Positions 25,866 through 34,987 are shown, counted from the stretch's first letter. The stretch: DNA of 64,000 nucleotides from Solirubrobacter soli DSM 22325 (GCF_000423665.1 NZ_AUIK01000010.1:186001-250000); one strand, 5' to 3'. Notes: generated by a model from the sequence alone, not told the origin. Translations and numbers: made by a program.

Positions 25866-27328
25866 GCGACCACCTCCATCTGGCCCATCATCGACATGTC
25901 GCCGTGCTCGGCGGCGTGGCAGTGGAAGACGTAGACGCCCGAGTAGTAGTCGAAGTACGGCCGCACGACCACCGTCTGATGCGCGTAGACGGGGACCGTG
26001 TCCTTCCAGCCCGCGTCGCCCGGATGCGGCGGTTGCCCGTCGATCGAGACGATCCGGAAGTGGTAGCCGTGCATGTGCATCGGGTGCGTGCGCTCGGACG
26101 TGTTCACCCACGTCCAGAGCTCGGTCGTCCCCTGCCGCGGCTTGGCGTCGATCCGGTTCTCCGAGAAGCCGCCGCCCGCGATCCGCCACACCGAGCCGCC
26201 GCCGGCCAGACCCTCGAAGGTCAGCGGCCACGAGCGCTCCATGTTGACCTCGGGCAGCTCCTCGTCCTCGGCGAGCTGCTTCGGGATTCGCGCCTCCTCG
26301 GCGCCGCCCTTGACGACGTCGAAGCGCATCACCGCGGTCGTCGAGGACTCGCCGATCGTGTTGCGCAGGACGACCTTGGAGCCGACGCCGAACTGGCGGA
26401 AGTCGACCAGCACGTCGACGCGCTCGGCCGGCTCCATCGGGATCGACGTGCGCGCCACCGGCTTGCCCGGCAGCAGCCCGCCATCGGAGCCGATCTGGAT
26501 CATCTTGCGCCCGTTGCCCAGCTCGAGCTTGTAGGGCCGGGCATTGGACGCGTTGAGGAACCGCAGCCGGTAGATCCGCCGCTCGACCGTCATCCGCGGC
26601 GCGACCGCGCCGTTGACGAGGATCGTGTCGCCGCGGAAGCCGCGGTCGAGGTCGAACCGGTAGCGGAAGGAGCCGTCGGCGTTGAACGAGCGGTCCTGGA
26701 TCATCAACGGCACGTCGTACTTGCCCTGCGGCAGGTCGAGGTGCGCATCGTCCTTGTCATCCAGCAGGTAGAAGCCGGCCAGGCCCGCGAACAGCGTCAG
26801 GTGCGTCTCGCCGTGCGCGTGGTCGTGGTACCAGAGCGTCGCCGCGCGGGCGACGTTCGGGTACTTGTACAGCCGCTCCGTCCCGGTCGGGATGAAGTCG
26901 TGCGGGTGGCCGTCGAACTGCGGCTCCGTCACCCCGCCGTGCAGGTGCACGTTCAGGTCGCGCCCGCTCTGGTTGATCTGGCGGATCTGCACCTCGCGCC
27001 CGCGCGTGGCCTTGATCGTCGGCCCCGGGTAGAGGCCGTTGTAGCCCAGCACCGGCGTCTCGAGCCCGGTCAGGATGTCCGCCGTTCCCGGCTTCATCGT
27101 GATCGTGTACTGCTCGAGGTCCTTGGTCGCCGACGTCGGCGTGGCCACCGGCGGGATCGGCAGGTCGTGCTGGAAGGCGTCGAACGGGGTCGAGGACGCC
27201 GAGCGCACGAACGCCGAGGTCTTCTTGCCGTTCGTCGCCTTGCGCGGGTCGGCCTTGAAGGAACAGACCAGGGCGATGCCCCCGAAGCCGCGGGTCAGCG
27301 CGCCGCGGCGGGTGATTCCGTCGCTCAT
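25862..27328 (-). CDS. Multicopper oxidase (CotA/bilirubin oxidase-like)
   Basis: A 488-residue laccase-type oxidase. All four copper motifs are present: HLHGG (about residue 130), WYHDHAHGETHL, HPMHMHGYHF and the type-1/trinuclear motif HCHAAEHGDMSMM. The arrangement resembles CotA-like and bilirubin oxidases, which couple one-electron oxidations to reduction of oxygen to water. The N-terminus has RRG and a Gly-rich segment that could be a weak Tat or lipoprotein-like signal (ITRRGALTRGFGGIALVCSF). It is coupled to the cupredoxin gene and sits downstream of junction element C. Confidence 0.92.
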   Translation of the reverse strand: MSDGITRRGALTRGFGGIALVCSFKADPRKATNGKKTSAFVRSASSTPFDAFQHDLPIPPVATPTSATKDLEQYTITMKPGTADILTGLETPVLGYNGLYPGPTIKATRGREVQIRQINQSGRDLNVHLHGGVTEPQFDGHPHDFIPTGTERLYKYPNVARAATLWYHDHAHGETHLTLFAGLAGFYLLDDKDDAHLDLPQGKYDVPLMIQDRSFNADGSFRYRFDLDRGFRGDTILVNGAVAPRMTVERRIYRLRFLNASNARPYKLELGNGRKMIQIGSDGGLLPGKPVARTSIPMEPAERVDVLVDFRQFGVGSKVVLRNTIGESSTTAVMRFDVVKGGAEEARIPKQLAEDEELPEVNMERSWPLTFEGLAGGGSVWRIAGGGFSENRIDAKPRQGTTELWTWVNTSERTHPMHMHGYHFRIVSIDGQPPHPGDAGWKDTVPVYAHQTVVVRPYFDYYSGVYVFHCHAAEHGDMSMMGQMEVVA

Positions 27329-27349
27329 CGCACGACCTCGGCGCCATCT

Positions 27350-27397
27350 GACGCCTGAAACCCGCGGCTGGGGCCGCGGCGAACGTGGGTCAGGCTC
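27350..27397 (-). repeat. 48-nt junction element, copy C (triple cupredoxin/multicopper oxidase)
   Basis: On the minus strand GAGCCTGA overlaps the stop of the upstream gene and TCAGGC (plus strand 27353-27358) closes it 31 bases after the 5' arm (27390-27395), a perfect 6-bp pairing. The interior forms CCGCGGC-CCCA-GCCGCGG (27362-27379). It ends 21 bases before the oxidase ATG. Same length and spacing as copies A, B and D. Confidence 0.7.
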
Positions 27398-29144
27398 ATC
27401 GCGCGCGTCCCTTGCCCTTGAGGTTGATCTTCCGTGTCACGGTCGTCTGACCGATCGGCCCCGCCAGCGTGAGCGTGGCCGTGGTCTTGACCGTGCCTCT
27501 CCAGTCATCCAACGCCGCCTCGGCGGCGTCGTTCGGTTTCAGCTTGACCGTGAAGCGCCCGTTGGCGTCGCAGGTCGCCTTGGCCTGGCTGAGCTTGGTG
27601 CCCTTGAGGCCGATCTGATCGGCGACCGCCTTGGAGACCGTCAGGGTCATCGTGCCCGACCCGGCCGAGACGCAGCGGGCGACGACCTTCAGCTTGCCCT
27701 TGAGGAACTGCGCGACCGTCGTGGTCTTGACCGCGGGCGCGTCGATCGCCGCCCAGATGTTCGCCACCTTCGCCGGCGTCGTGTCGCGCGGCGGCTCGGG
27801 CGTGGCCGTGACCGTCGGCGTCGCGGTCGGCGACGTGGTCGGGACCGGCGTCGGCTCCGTACCGTCGTCGTTGCGGACCGTGATCGATCCGGTCATCTCC
27901 GTCGCGTGGGCGGAGCAGACGAACGAGTAGACCCCGGGCGTGTCGAACGTGCACTCGCCGGTCCAGCTCGCCGGCTGCGCGAACGCGGGCAGCGGCGGGC
28001 CGGGGGTGATCGCGATGCCGGTCTTCTGGACGCACGAGGTCGGCGCCGTGGTGAACACGACGTTGTGCGCGCTCGTTCCCGCGGGGTAGCTGAAGTCGAC
28101 GGTCGCGCCCTTGTTGACCGTGACGGTGTTGTCGGCCGCGTCGGAGCTGGACGCGTCCTGGAACCAGTTCTTGACCGTTGGGCTGGTCGTGTCGTGGGCG
28201 ACGATCCCGGCGCGGCCGACCGGCGTGGTCGTCGGCGTCGCGGTAGGCGTCGCCGTCGGCGTGGCGGTCGGGGTCGCGGTCGGCGTCGGAGTCGGCTCGC
28301 CACCCGCCTCGACGATGACCGTGCCGCTCATCTCGGCCGGGTGCGTCGAGCAGACGAACGTGTACGTGCCCGGCGTGTCGAAGGTGCAGGTGCCCTCCCA
28401 GCCGATCCCCTGCGCGAAGCCCGGCATCGGCGGCGCGTTGTCCGGGTCCAGGAACGGGACCGTGTTGGCCATCTTGGTCTGCGGGCACAGCGCCGGCTCG
28501 GGCGCGTTCGGGAACGTGACGTTGTGCGCGCTGGCGCCGGCCGGGTAGGCGAACGTGACCGTCCCGCCCGCCTTGATCGTCACTGAGTTGTCGTTCGCGT
28601 CACCCGTGACGTCCTGGAACCAGTTGCGCAGCGGGCTGGCCGAGTCGTGCGCCTCGACGCGCGCGGTGTTGGGCGTCGAGGTCGGCGTCGCGGTGGGCGT
28701 CGCCGTCGGGGTTGCCGTCGGGGTCGCCTCGGCGTGGACGACGACCGTCCCCTTGTTCTTGTCCGGGTCGACCCCCGAGTGGTACGTGTACGTGCCGGGC
28801 CTGGTGAACGTGCAGGTGCCGGCCCACGGCGCGGCCTGCAGCCACCACGGCAGCGTCGTCCCATCACCCCAGACGGGTCCTTCCGTCTGCTGGCACGACG
28901 CCGGCTCGAGGCTGCCGCGGTCCCACACGACGTTGAAACGACCCGTGCCGGTCGGGTAGGCGAAGTTCACCTTCCCGCCGACGAGGATGTCAACGGTCGC
29001 GGGCGCGAAGCCACCCGCATCCGACACGACGACGCTTGCCGAAGACGGCGGGTCTGCCTGACCCAGAGCAAGCGCAGGAACGACTGCTGCCGCCATCGTG
29101 GCGCAGACGACCCATGGCAGGTATCTCCTCCTCCTGCGGCCCAA
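27396..29144 (-). CDS. Secreted protein with three cupredoxin domains in tandem
   Basis: A 582-residue protein. TTG 29144 is preceded by AGGAGGGGG at 6 bases. Signal peptide 1-27; cupredoxin-like domains at about 30-136, 158-278 and 312-420, joined by ATPTATPT linkers; a C-terminal beta domain at about 460-582. Domains 2 and 3 keep ligands His (SAHNVTF, SAHNVVF) and Cys-His-Met (CSTHPAEM, CSAHATEM). Domain 1 lacks them (FNVVW, YHSGVDPDKNKG) and probably binds no copper. Unlike its relatives at 35650 and 37594 it lacks the TLTFTL tail. Likely an extracellular electron-transfer or copper-binding protein. Confidence 0.85.
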   Translation of the reverse strand: MGRRRRRYLPWVVCATMAAAVVPALALGQADPPSSASVVVSDAGGFAPATVDILVGGKVNFAYPTGTGRFNVVWDRGSLEPASCQQTEGPVWGDGTTLPWWLQAAPWAGTCTFTRPGTYTYHSGVDPDKNKGTVVVHAEATPTATPTATPTATPTSTPNTARVEAHDSASPLRNWFQDVTGDANDNSVTIKAGGTVTFAYPAGASAHNVTFPNAPEPALCPQTKMANTVPFLDPDNAPPMPGFAQGIGWEGTCTFDTPGTYTFVCSTHPAEMSGTVIVEAGGEPTPTPTATPTATPTATPTATPTTTPVGRAGIVAHDTTSPTVKNWFQDASSSDAADNTVTVNKGATVDFSYPAGTSAHNVVFTTAPTSCVQKTGIAITPGPPLPAFAQPASWTGECTFDTPGVYSFVCSAHATEMTGSITVRNDDGTEPTPVPTTSPTATPTVTATPEPPRDTTPAKVANIWAAIDAPAVKTTTVAQFLKGKLKVVARCVSAGSGTMTLTVSKAVADQIGLKGTKLSQAKATCDANGRFTVKLKPNDAAEAALDDWRGTVKTTATLTLAGPIGQTTVTRKINLKGKGRAR

Positions 29145-29180
29145 CGGAGTCCCCCTCCTGAACGTATTAACGCGACCGGA

Positions 29181-29209
29181 ATCCTACGGGATTGTCAGAC
29201 AATCCGCAA
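29181..29209 (-). promoter_or_regulatory. Promoter with operator-like palindrome for the triple cupredoxin gene
   Basis: On the minus strand TTGCGG (plus 29204-29209), 17 bases, TAGGAT (29181-29186). The spacer is filled by a 17-bp palindrome at 29189-29205 with 8-bp arms GGATTGTC/GACAATCC and one central base. A palindrome between the -35 and -10 boxes is the classic place for a repressor. Confidence 0.6.
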
Positions 29210-29231
29210 TGACTTTGGGTTTATTGCGAGA

Positions 29232-31355
29232 CTAAACAAACCGCCCAGGCCACCAGTTCTTCTCATTTAACAGGAGAGCGACGGACGGAACAAAGAACGT
29301 GCGAACGAGGAAGGCGTCGACGATCAGGCCGAGCGACACCGTGAAGCCGACCTGGAAGAGCGCCTCGAGGTCGAGCGCCATGAGCGCGGCGAACGTGCCC
29401 GCGAGGATCAGGCCGGCCGAGGTGATGACCCCGCCCGTCCGCTCCAGGCCGGCGATCACGGCCTCGCGGGTGCTGAGACCACGGCGATGCTCCTCGCGGA
29501 TCCGGGTCATCAGGAAGATGTTGTCGTCGACCCCCAGCGCGACCAGGAAGATGAAGCAGAAGATCGCCAGGTTGGGGTCCGATCCGGACTGCCCGAGGAC
29601 GTGGGTGAAGATCAGCGAGGAGATCCCGAGCGCGAACGCGAACGACAGGATCACGGTGCCGATCAGGTACAGCGGCGCCACCACGCAGCGCAGCAGGGCG
29701 ATCAGCACGATCAGGATCAGGATCAGGACCAGCGGCACGATCAGCTTCGCGTCGCGGTGCAGCGCCTGCAGGTTGTCGTGGTTCTCGGCCGTCACACCCC
29801 CGATCAGCACCGTCTGCCCCTGCCCCGCCTTGCGCGCGACGTCGCGGATCCGCGGGATCATGTCCATCGTCGAGCGTTTGAACGGGTCCACCGAGAGCAG
29901 CACCTCGGTCGAGATCAGGTTGCCGTCGGTGGACTGGGAGTCGGTGTTGGCGTCGGCGATGCCCTTGGTGATGCGCAGCTGGTCGCGGACCTGGAGCGCG
30001 ACCGGCGCGGACGTGACGAGGTCCAGCGGCGCGACCCGGCCGGGCGGGAAGCGCTTGAGGATCAGCTCCTGCCCCTGGACGGACTCCGGGGCGTTGCGGT
30101 ACTGCTGGGAGAGATCCAGGTAGTCGCGGCCCTCGAGGTTGCCGAGCGCGCCGAGCGCGAGGAGTGCGGCGCAGCCGAACGCGAGCCGACGCGGGTGGCG
30201 GCGGACGAGCTCCGAGACGCGCTTCCACCCCGGACCGACCGCGGGAGCCTCCGGCTCGACCTTGGGGATCGCGGGCCAGAACGCCCGCCGGCCGAACGCC
30301 ACCAGCAGCGCCGGCATCAGCGTCAGCCCCACGGCCATCATCACGACGATGCCGAGCGCGAGGATCGGCCCCATCTCGCGCGTCGCGTTGAAGTCGGCGA
30401 GGCCGAGCACGAGCATCGCGGCGACGACGATCCCGCCCGAGGCGAGGATCGCCGGCGAGGTGCGCGCGGTCGCCCGTGCCGCCGCGGCGTCCACGTCCGC
30501 GTCGCGGCGCAACTCGTCGCGGAAGCGGCTGACGATCAGCAGGCAGTAGTCGGTGCCCGCGCCGAACATCAGCACGATCAGGATCGCCGTCGACTGGCCG
30601 CTGACCGTCGTCGCGCCCGCCTCGACGAGGCCATAGACAGCACCCGTCGCGATCAGGTAGGCGATCGCCACCACGCCCAGCATCAGCGCCGCGATCAACG
30701 GCGAGCGATACGTCAGCAGCATCAGGGCGAGGACGAGCACCATCGTGATCGTCAGCAACGTCCCGTCGATCCCCTCGACCGCGGCGCTGCGGTCGGCGTC
30801 GAAGCCCGCGGGGCCCGTCACGAAGCTGCGCAGCGGCTCCGCGGTCGGCTTCGGCGCGATCGCGCGGATGGCGGCGACGTCGCGCGACACCGACTCGGTG
30901 TCGTCCTTGCGGCTGATCACCGGGACGAGCACCATCGTCTCGGGCGAGTCGTTGGAGAACGCCGACGGCGGGTTCTCCGGGCCGAGGTCGTGGCCGATGT
31001 CGCCGCACGCCACGCCGCCGGGGGCGCCGACGCCCTGGAGGTTCGGCAGCGTCGGCGAAGCGCAGATCTTGTCCATCGTCTCCGCGATGAGGCTGTTCTG
31101 CTCGTAGATCGAGCCGCGCGTCGCCTGGAACGCGATCACCGCGGTCGACCACGGTCCTTCCCGGAAGCGGCCGTCGAGCAGGTGGTGGACGGTCGTGGAC
31201 TCCGCCCCACGTGCCCGGAACGTCTCGCTCTCGTCAGCCGCCTTGGCCTGGAGCTTGGGCTGCAGGCCGGCGAGCGCGACGGCGAGCAGCAGCCAGGTGC
31301 CGATCACCAGCCAGCGCGAACGCCGCCCGAGTGGGAAGGAAGTGAAAGTACGCAT
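29232..31355 (-). CDS. MMPL/RND-family membrane transporter
   Basis: A 707-residue integral membrane protein with two six-TM halves, each preceded by an extracytoplasmic loop: TM1 at about 15-33, loop to about 200, five TM helices to about 365, TM7 at about 390, a second loop, five more helices. The conserved GAGTDYCLLIVSRFRDEL and GVDDNIFLMTRIREE lie in TM4 and TM10 as in MMPL proteins, where such Asp residues relay protons. Family members export lipids or small molecules. The start (ATG 31355) lies only 10 bases after a terminator-like hairpin. Substrate unknown. Confidence 0.88.
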   Translation of the reverse strand: MRTFTSFPLGRRSRWLVIGTWLLLAVALAGLQPKLQAKAADESETFRARGAESTTVHHLLDGRFREGPWSTAVIAFQATRGSIYEQNSLIAETMDKICASPTLPNLQGVGAPGGVACGDIGHDLGPENPPSAFSNDSPETMVLVPVISRKDDTESVSRDVAAIRAIAPKPTAEPLRSFVTGPAGFDADRSAAVEGIDGTLLTITMVLVLALMLLTYRSPLIAALMLGVVAIAYLIATGAVYGLVEAGATTVSGQSTAILIVLMFGAGTDYCLLIVSRFRDELRRDADVDAAAARATARTSPAILASGGIVVAAMLVLGLADFNATREMGPILALGIVVMMAVGLTLMPALLVAFGRRAFWPAIPKVEPEAPAVGPGWKRVSELVRRHPRRLAFGCAALLALGALGNLEGRDYLDLSQQYRNAPESVQGQELILKRFPPGRVAPLDLVTSAPVALQVRDQLRITKGIADANTDSQSTDGNLISTEVLLSVDPFKRSTMDMIPRIRDVARKAGQGQTVLIGGVTAENHDNLQALHRDAKLIVPLVLILILIVLIALLRCVVAPLYLIGTVILSFAFALGISSLIFTHVLGQSGSDPNLAIFCFIFLVALGVDDNIFLMTRIREEHRRGLSTREAVIAGLERTGGVITSAGLILAGTFAALMALDLEALFQVGFTVSLGLIVDAFLVRTFFVPSVALLLNEKNWWPGRFV

Positions 31356-31365
31356 TCGAAAAAGG

Positions 31366-31402
31366 CCGTCCCCCCACCGCTGACCAAGCGATGGGGGGAC
31401 GG
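31366..31402 (-). terminator. Intrinsic terminator / attenuator in front of the MMPL gene
   Basis: On the minus strand a 15-base stem (31388-31402 with 31366-31380, one mismatch) around a 7-base loop is followed by CCTTTTTC, a good intrinsic terminator for the upstream 1141-residue protein gene. It also forms most of the MMPL 5' leader, because the MMPL ATG follows 10 bases later. Confidence 0.7.
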
Positions 31403-31441
31403 TTATACGGCACCTGGGAGCCTTACGCCAAGGGCGTAAGG
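31402..31441 (-). promoter_or_regulatory. Putative MMPL promoter and a second hairpin
   Basis: TTGGCG (plus 31426-31431) and TATAAC (31402-31407) are 18 bases apart on the minus strand, which would start transcription at the edge of the terminator hairpin. The -35 lies in a 9-bp hairpin CCTTACGCC/GGCGTAAGG (31421-31429 / 31433-31441) just downstream of the preceding gene. Confidence 0.4.
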
Positions 31442-31449
31442 GACCTGCT

Positions 31450-34400
31450 TTACGGCGTGGTGGTGGCCAGGGTGAAGAGCAGGGTCTTCGAGTACTGGCC
31501 CGCGCGGAGGGCGTCGTTCGCCGCGACCGGCTGCTGGAAGCCCAGCGTCACCGCGTCGTTGGAGATCGGCGCCGCCCAGTTGAGCAGTGTCAGCGGGCTG
31601 CCGGAGACATCCGCGTATGTCGTGTTCGGGTTGGCGGCGTTGGTGGCGCGCGCCTTCAGGGCCTGCGGCAGGAACGACGTCCCGTTCGCATGCACCAGGC
31701 GGCCCGGAGCGGTCGTGCCCGGGTCGACGACCGTCAGCGCCGCGTTGCCCGCGGAGGAGACGACGTTGGCCGTGGTCGACGCCGTGTACGTGTTAGCGAC
31801 GGCCGGCACGATCGCGCCGAACGTGGCCGGAGCGCCGAGCGTCAGGCCGAGGACGGTCGGGACCGTCGCGGTGACCGTGGACGGCTCGGTCGTCGGGACG
31901 TCGACGTCGAACGTCTTGGTCGAGACCTGGCCGTCCGCGTACGTGACCGCCAGGGTCGCCTGCTGCTTGCCGCCCTTGAGGTACGTGTAGGTCGCGGTCG
32001 GGCCCGACTGCTTGGACCCGTCCGGGAAGCTCCACTCGTAGGAGACGCCACCGGACTTGCCGATGTTGAACGCCACCTTGCTCGAGTTGCCGGTGGTGTA
32101 CTGCGGGTCGGGACCCGGAGTGTCGTCGCCGCCGGTGTACGCGAAGCGCCAGACGCCGGTGTTGGCGTTGGAGATCGTGAAGTTCGAGCCGGAGTAGCTG
32201 GCCACGTAGAGCGCGCCGTCGGCCCCGAAGTCGAGGTCGATGGTGCGGTTGTTGTTCATCAGGCTGGTCGGGACGATGCCGTACAGCGAGTCGGCCGAGA
32301 CCGGCGCGCCGCCGTCGAACTCCGTCGCCGGATCCATGAGCAGCGCGTGGCGGATGTTCGTGCCGCCGGCGAAGTCCGACAGGAACCAGCGGCCGTCCCA
32401 GTAGGCGGGCCAGGCGCCGGCCTTGGCGTTGTCCGGACGGCGGTACGTACCGGCCGTCATCGGGGCCTGGCTGCCACCGAACGCGAACGGGCAGCGACGG
32501 AACGCGTTCTCGTCGTTGGCCGCGGTGTTCGTGGCGTTGTAGATCGCGACCCCGTTGGCGTTGCGCTTGAAGTCGTAGCAACCGCCCTGCGGGCCGTACC
32601 AGATGTTGACCGGCTTCGGGGCGGGGATGTCCTTCAGGCCCGTGTTGTACGGGGAGTCGTTGGCGACCGGCTTGCCCGACGTGCAGTCCCAGAAGGCGCC
32701 CGTCTGGCCGTCCGCGCCACCGCCGACCGTGCCGCGCACGTTGTCGGTCAGGTTCGCCGCGCCGCCGCCGCCCGTGGTGGACGGGAGCTTCGCGCGATAG
32801 TCGAACCGGTTACCGGCCTGGCAGTAGGGCCAGCCGTAGTTGCCGGCCTTGTTGATCTGCGTCGCGTTCTCGGTCTTCGCCGGACCCCACGTGGTGGAGT
32901 TCGTGCCCTGGTCGGGGCCGACCCACGAGGCGGAGATCTTGTCCGTCTTGGAGTCGATGTCGATCGAGTACAGGTTGCGCACGCCCATGGCGAAGACCTC
33001 GGGCTTGGCCAGCTTGTCCTTCACGGCCTGGCTGTCCTCGGGGAACAGGTTGCCGCCGTTCGGGGCGTCGGCGCCCGGGATCGTGTACGTCGTGCCGATA
33101 CCGGGGACGTTGCCCGGGTTGTCCATCGGGTGGATGCGCAGCAGCTTGCCTTCCCAGGCGTTGGTGTTGCCCGAGGTCTGGCGCGCGTCGGCGAAGGAGA
33201 TCGTGCCGCCGCCGGACGTCGTGTTGTGGTTGGCGCGGACCACGCCGTCGACCGGGACGGTGTAGTTCGGGCTCGAGTTGGTGTAGCCGCCGTTGTTGGA
33301 GTTCGGCGTGTTGCCCGTGTTGTCGCCGGAGGCGAAGTACAGGTTGCCCTTGGAGTCCCAGTCCATCGAGCCGCCGAGGTGGCAGCAGGAGTAGACCTGG
33401 GTCATCCAGTGGAAGATGACCTTCTCCGAGCCCGCGACGAGCGTCTTGGTCGCCGGGTCGTAGGTGAAGCGCGACAGTCGCCGCTCGCCCATGAACGACT
33501 GGCGGTCGAAGCCCGGGCCGAGCTGCTTGGCCGGGTCGGTCGTGTACGTGCCCTGCTCACCCATGAAGTACGGGTGGTACTGGACGTAGATGTACGGGCG
33601 GCCGTTGGTGAAGTTGGGGTCCAGGGCGATGCCGAGGATGCCCTGCTCGTCCTTGGACGTCTGGCCCGACTCCGAGCCGCCGCCCTTGGCGCCGAAGACC
33701 GTCAGGTCGGCGACCTTGGCGACCTTGGCCGCGTTCTGGTCGTCGGAGCCGGCGACGTTCGGATCCCACACGTGGATCGTGCCGCAGCCCTTGCCGACCG
33801 TCGGGCGGCCGAGGCTGTCCAGCGGCGCGTCCCAGTTCGTGGTCTGTGGCATGTTCTGGAAGCAGACCGCGCGGCCGGCGTAGAACACGCGACCGTCCTT
33901 GGCCATCGCGAGGCCGTCGATCTCGCCCGTGAACGGGTTCAGGCCCTGCGTGTCGCCGGGCGGCGCCGGGTTCGGCACGGCCGGGTTCTGCGGCGTCAGG
34001 CGCGTCGCGGTGTAGTTGGAGTTGATCGTCGCCTTGCAGTTGCCGCGGACCATGCCGGCGGCCCACTGGATGGCGCCGAGCAGCTGCTTCTTGACGGCGT
34101 CGTCACCGTAGGAAGCGGCGGTCCCGCCGAGGCCGGTGTAGAAGGAGCGGCCCTGCTGGACGTCACGGCACCACGACAGCGCGCGCTCCTGCTGCGGCTG
34201 GATCGTGTTGGTCGTGCCCGTGAAGCGGGTGACGGCGTCGTTGGTGACCGACGTGCCGTCGGGCAGCACGTTGAAGCGCACGCGGGCGACCGTGTGGACC
34301 TGACCCGTCGGGTTCGCGGTCCAGGCGTAGTAGTTGTCCGAGTGGGCCTTCCACAGCAGCGGGTTGGCGCGCGTGGCCGGGTGGACGCGGTCGAGGAACT

Positions 34401-34875
34401 CGACGTCCTGCGCGGAGACCGCGGACGCGGCCGTCGTGCGCGGGTTGCCCGTGAGGCCGATGAGCGTGTCGAAGAAGGCGTTGCCCTCCTCGAGCTTGGC
34501 CGTCTCGCCGATGCCGACGAAGCCGCCGCCGCCCTGGACGTAGCCCTGCAGCGAGGCTTCCTGCTCCGGGTTGAGCGCGTCGCCCGCCGAGTTGACGAAC
34601 GTGACCGCGCGATAGCCCGCGAGGTTCGCCGTGCTGATCTTCGTCGCGTCGTTGGTGACGTCGACGGTGAAGTTGTTCGCAGCGCCCAGCGCCTGGATCG
34701 CGGCCGCGGCGGGTGCGGTGGCGTCGTTCGCTGCGCCGGCCGTCCCCGTGAACACGAGCACCTTGCCCGCGTCAGCCGACGCCGGCGAAGCCCCGAGCAT
34801 CGCGGTGAGCGCGAACGCTCCACCCATTGCAAGCACCGCACGCGTGCGGCGTCCCACAGCTGTTCCCATCCCCAC
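31450..34875 (-). CDS. Secreted ThuA-like plus PQQ-type sugar dehydrogenase-like protein with shared tail
   Basis: A 1141-residue secreted protein. Signal peptide 1-34; residues about 36-265 resemble the ThuA/trehalose-utilisation fold (GKVLVFTGT, EQEASLQGYVQGGGGFVGIG). About 290-900 is a six-bladed propeller of the soluble PQQ glucose/sorbosone dehydrogenase type (EQGILGIALDPNF, GGSMDWDSKGNLYFASGDN, GNYGWPYC). About 925-995 is PKD-like (VSYEWSFPDGSKQSGPTATY). The last 140 residues are the shared tail ending in LLFTLATTTP. Probably oxidises or binds a sugar at the cell surface. GTG 34875 or ATG 34869 may be the start; GGAGGAGG lies upstream. Confidence 0.85.
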   Translation of the reverse strand: MGMGTAVGRRTRAVLAMGGAFALTAMLGASPASADAGKVLVFTGTAGAANDATAPAAAAIQALGAANNFTVDVTNDATKISTANLAGYRAVTFVNSAGDALNPEQEASLQGYVQGGGGFVGIGETAKLEEGNAFFDTLIGLTGNPRTTAASAVSAQDVEFLDRVHPATRANPLLWKAHSDNYYAWTANPTGQVHTVARVRFNVLPDGTSVTNDAVTRFTGTTNTIQPQQERALSWCRDVQQGRSFYTGLGGTAASYGDDAVKKQLLGAIQWAAGMVRGNCKATINSNYTATRLTPQNPAVPNPAPPGDTQGLNPFTGEIDGLAMAKDGRVFYAGRAVCFQNMPQTTNWDAPLDSLGRPTVGKGCGTIHVWDPNVAGSDDQNAAKVAKVADLTVFGAKGGGSESGQTSKDEQGILGIALDPNFTNGRPYIYVQYHPYFMGEQGTYTTDPAKQLGPGFDRQSFMGERRLSRFTYDPATKTLVAGSEKVIFHWMTQVYSCCHLGGSMDWDSKGNLYFASGDNTGNTPNSNNGGYTNSSPNYTVPVDGVVRANHNTTSGGGTISFADARQTSGNTNAWEGKLLRIHPMDNPGNVPGIGTTYTIPGADAPNGGNLFPEDSQAVKDKLAKPEVFAMGVRNLYSIDIDSKTDKISASWVGPDQGTNSTTWGPAKTENATQINKAGNYGWPYCQAGNRFDYRAKLPSTTGGGGAANLTDNVRGTVGGGADGQTGAFWDCTSGKPVANDSPYNTGLKDIPAPKPVNIWYGPQGGCYDFKRNANGVAIYNATNTAANDENAFRRCPFAFGGSQAPMTAGTYRRPDNAKAGAWPAYWDGRWFLSDFAGGTNIRHALLMDPATEFDGGAPVSADSLYGIVPTSLMNNNRTIDLDFGADGALYVASYSGSNFTISNANTGVWRFAYTGGDDTPGPDPQYTTGNSSKVAFNIGKSGGVSYEWSFPDGSKQSGPTATYTYLKGGKQQATLAVTYADGQVSTKTFDVDVPTTEPSTVTATVPTVLGLTLGAPATFGAIVPAVANTYTASTTANVVSSAGNAALTVVDPGTTAPGRLVHANGTSFLPQALKARATNAANPNTTYADVSGSPLTLLNWAAPISNDAVTLGFQQPVAANDALRAGQYSKTLLFTLATTTP

Positions 34876-34910
34876 TCTCCCCTCCTCCGAAGACGAACTG
34901 CCCCGTCCCG

Positions 34911-34987
34911 ATGCTATTCAGCTTCCGGTACTCATGTCAACAGCTTTTGCATCGCGAATTCGCAAAAGTCGTGGATTACGCTAGGGA
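34911..34987. promoter_or_regulatory. Divergent promoters sharing a TTTTGC-N11-GCAAAA site
   Basis: For the minus-strand gene: TTGACA (plus 34935-34940) and TAGCAT (34911-34916), 18 bases apart. Abutting the -35 is a 25-bp inverted repeat CTTTTGC-N11-GCAAAAG (34944-34968). For the plus-strand lipoprotein: TTCGCA (34959-34964), 17 bases, TAGGGA (34982-34987). A similar site lies at 37477-37501 and a degenerate one at 43721-43744. Confidence 0.6.

Noticed and set aside
29487-31439. 650-codon plus-strand frame opposite the MMPL gene
   Set aside because: Low-complexity Arg/Asp/Gln composition; the minus strand has clear transmembrane helices and MMPL motifs.
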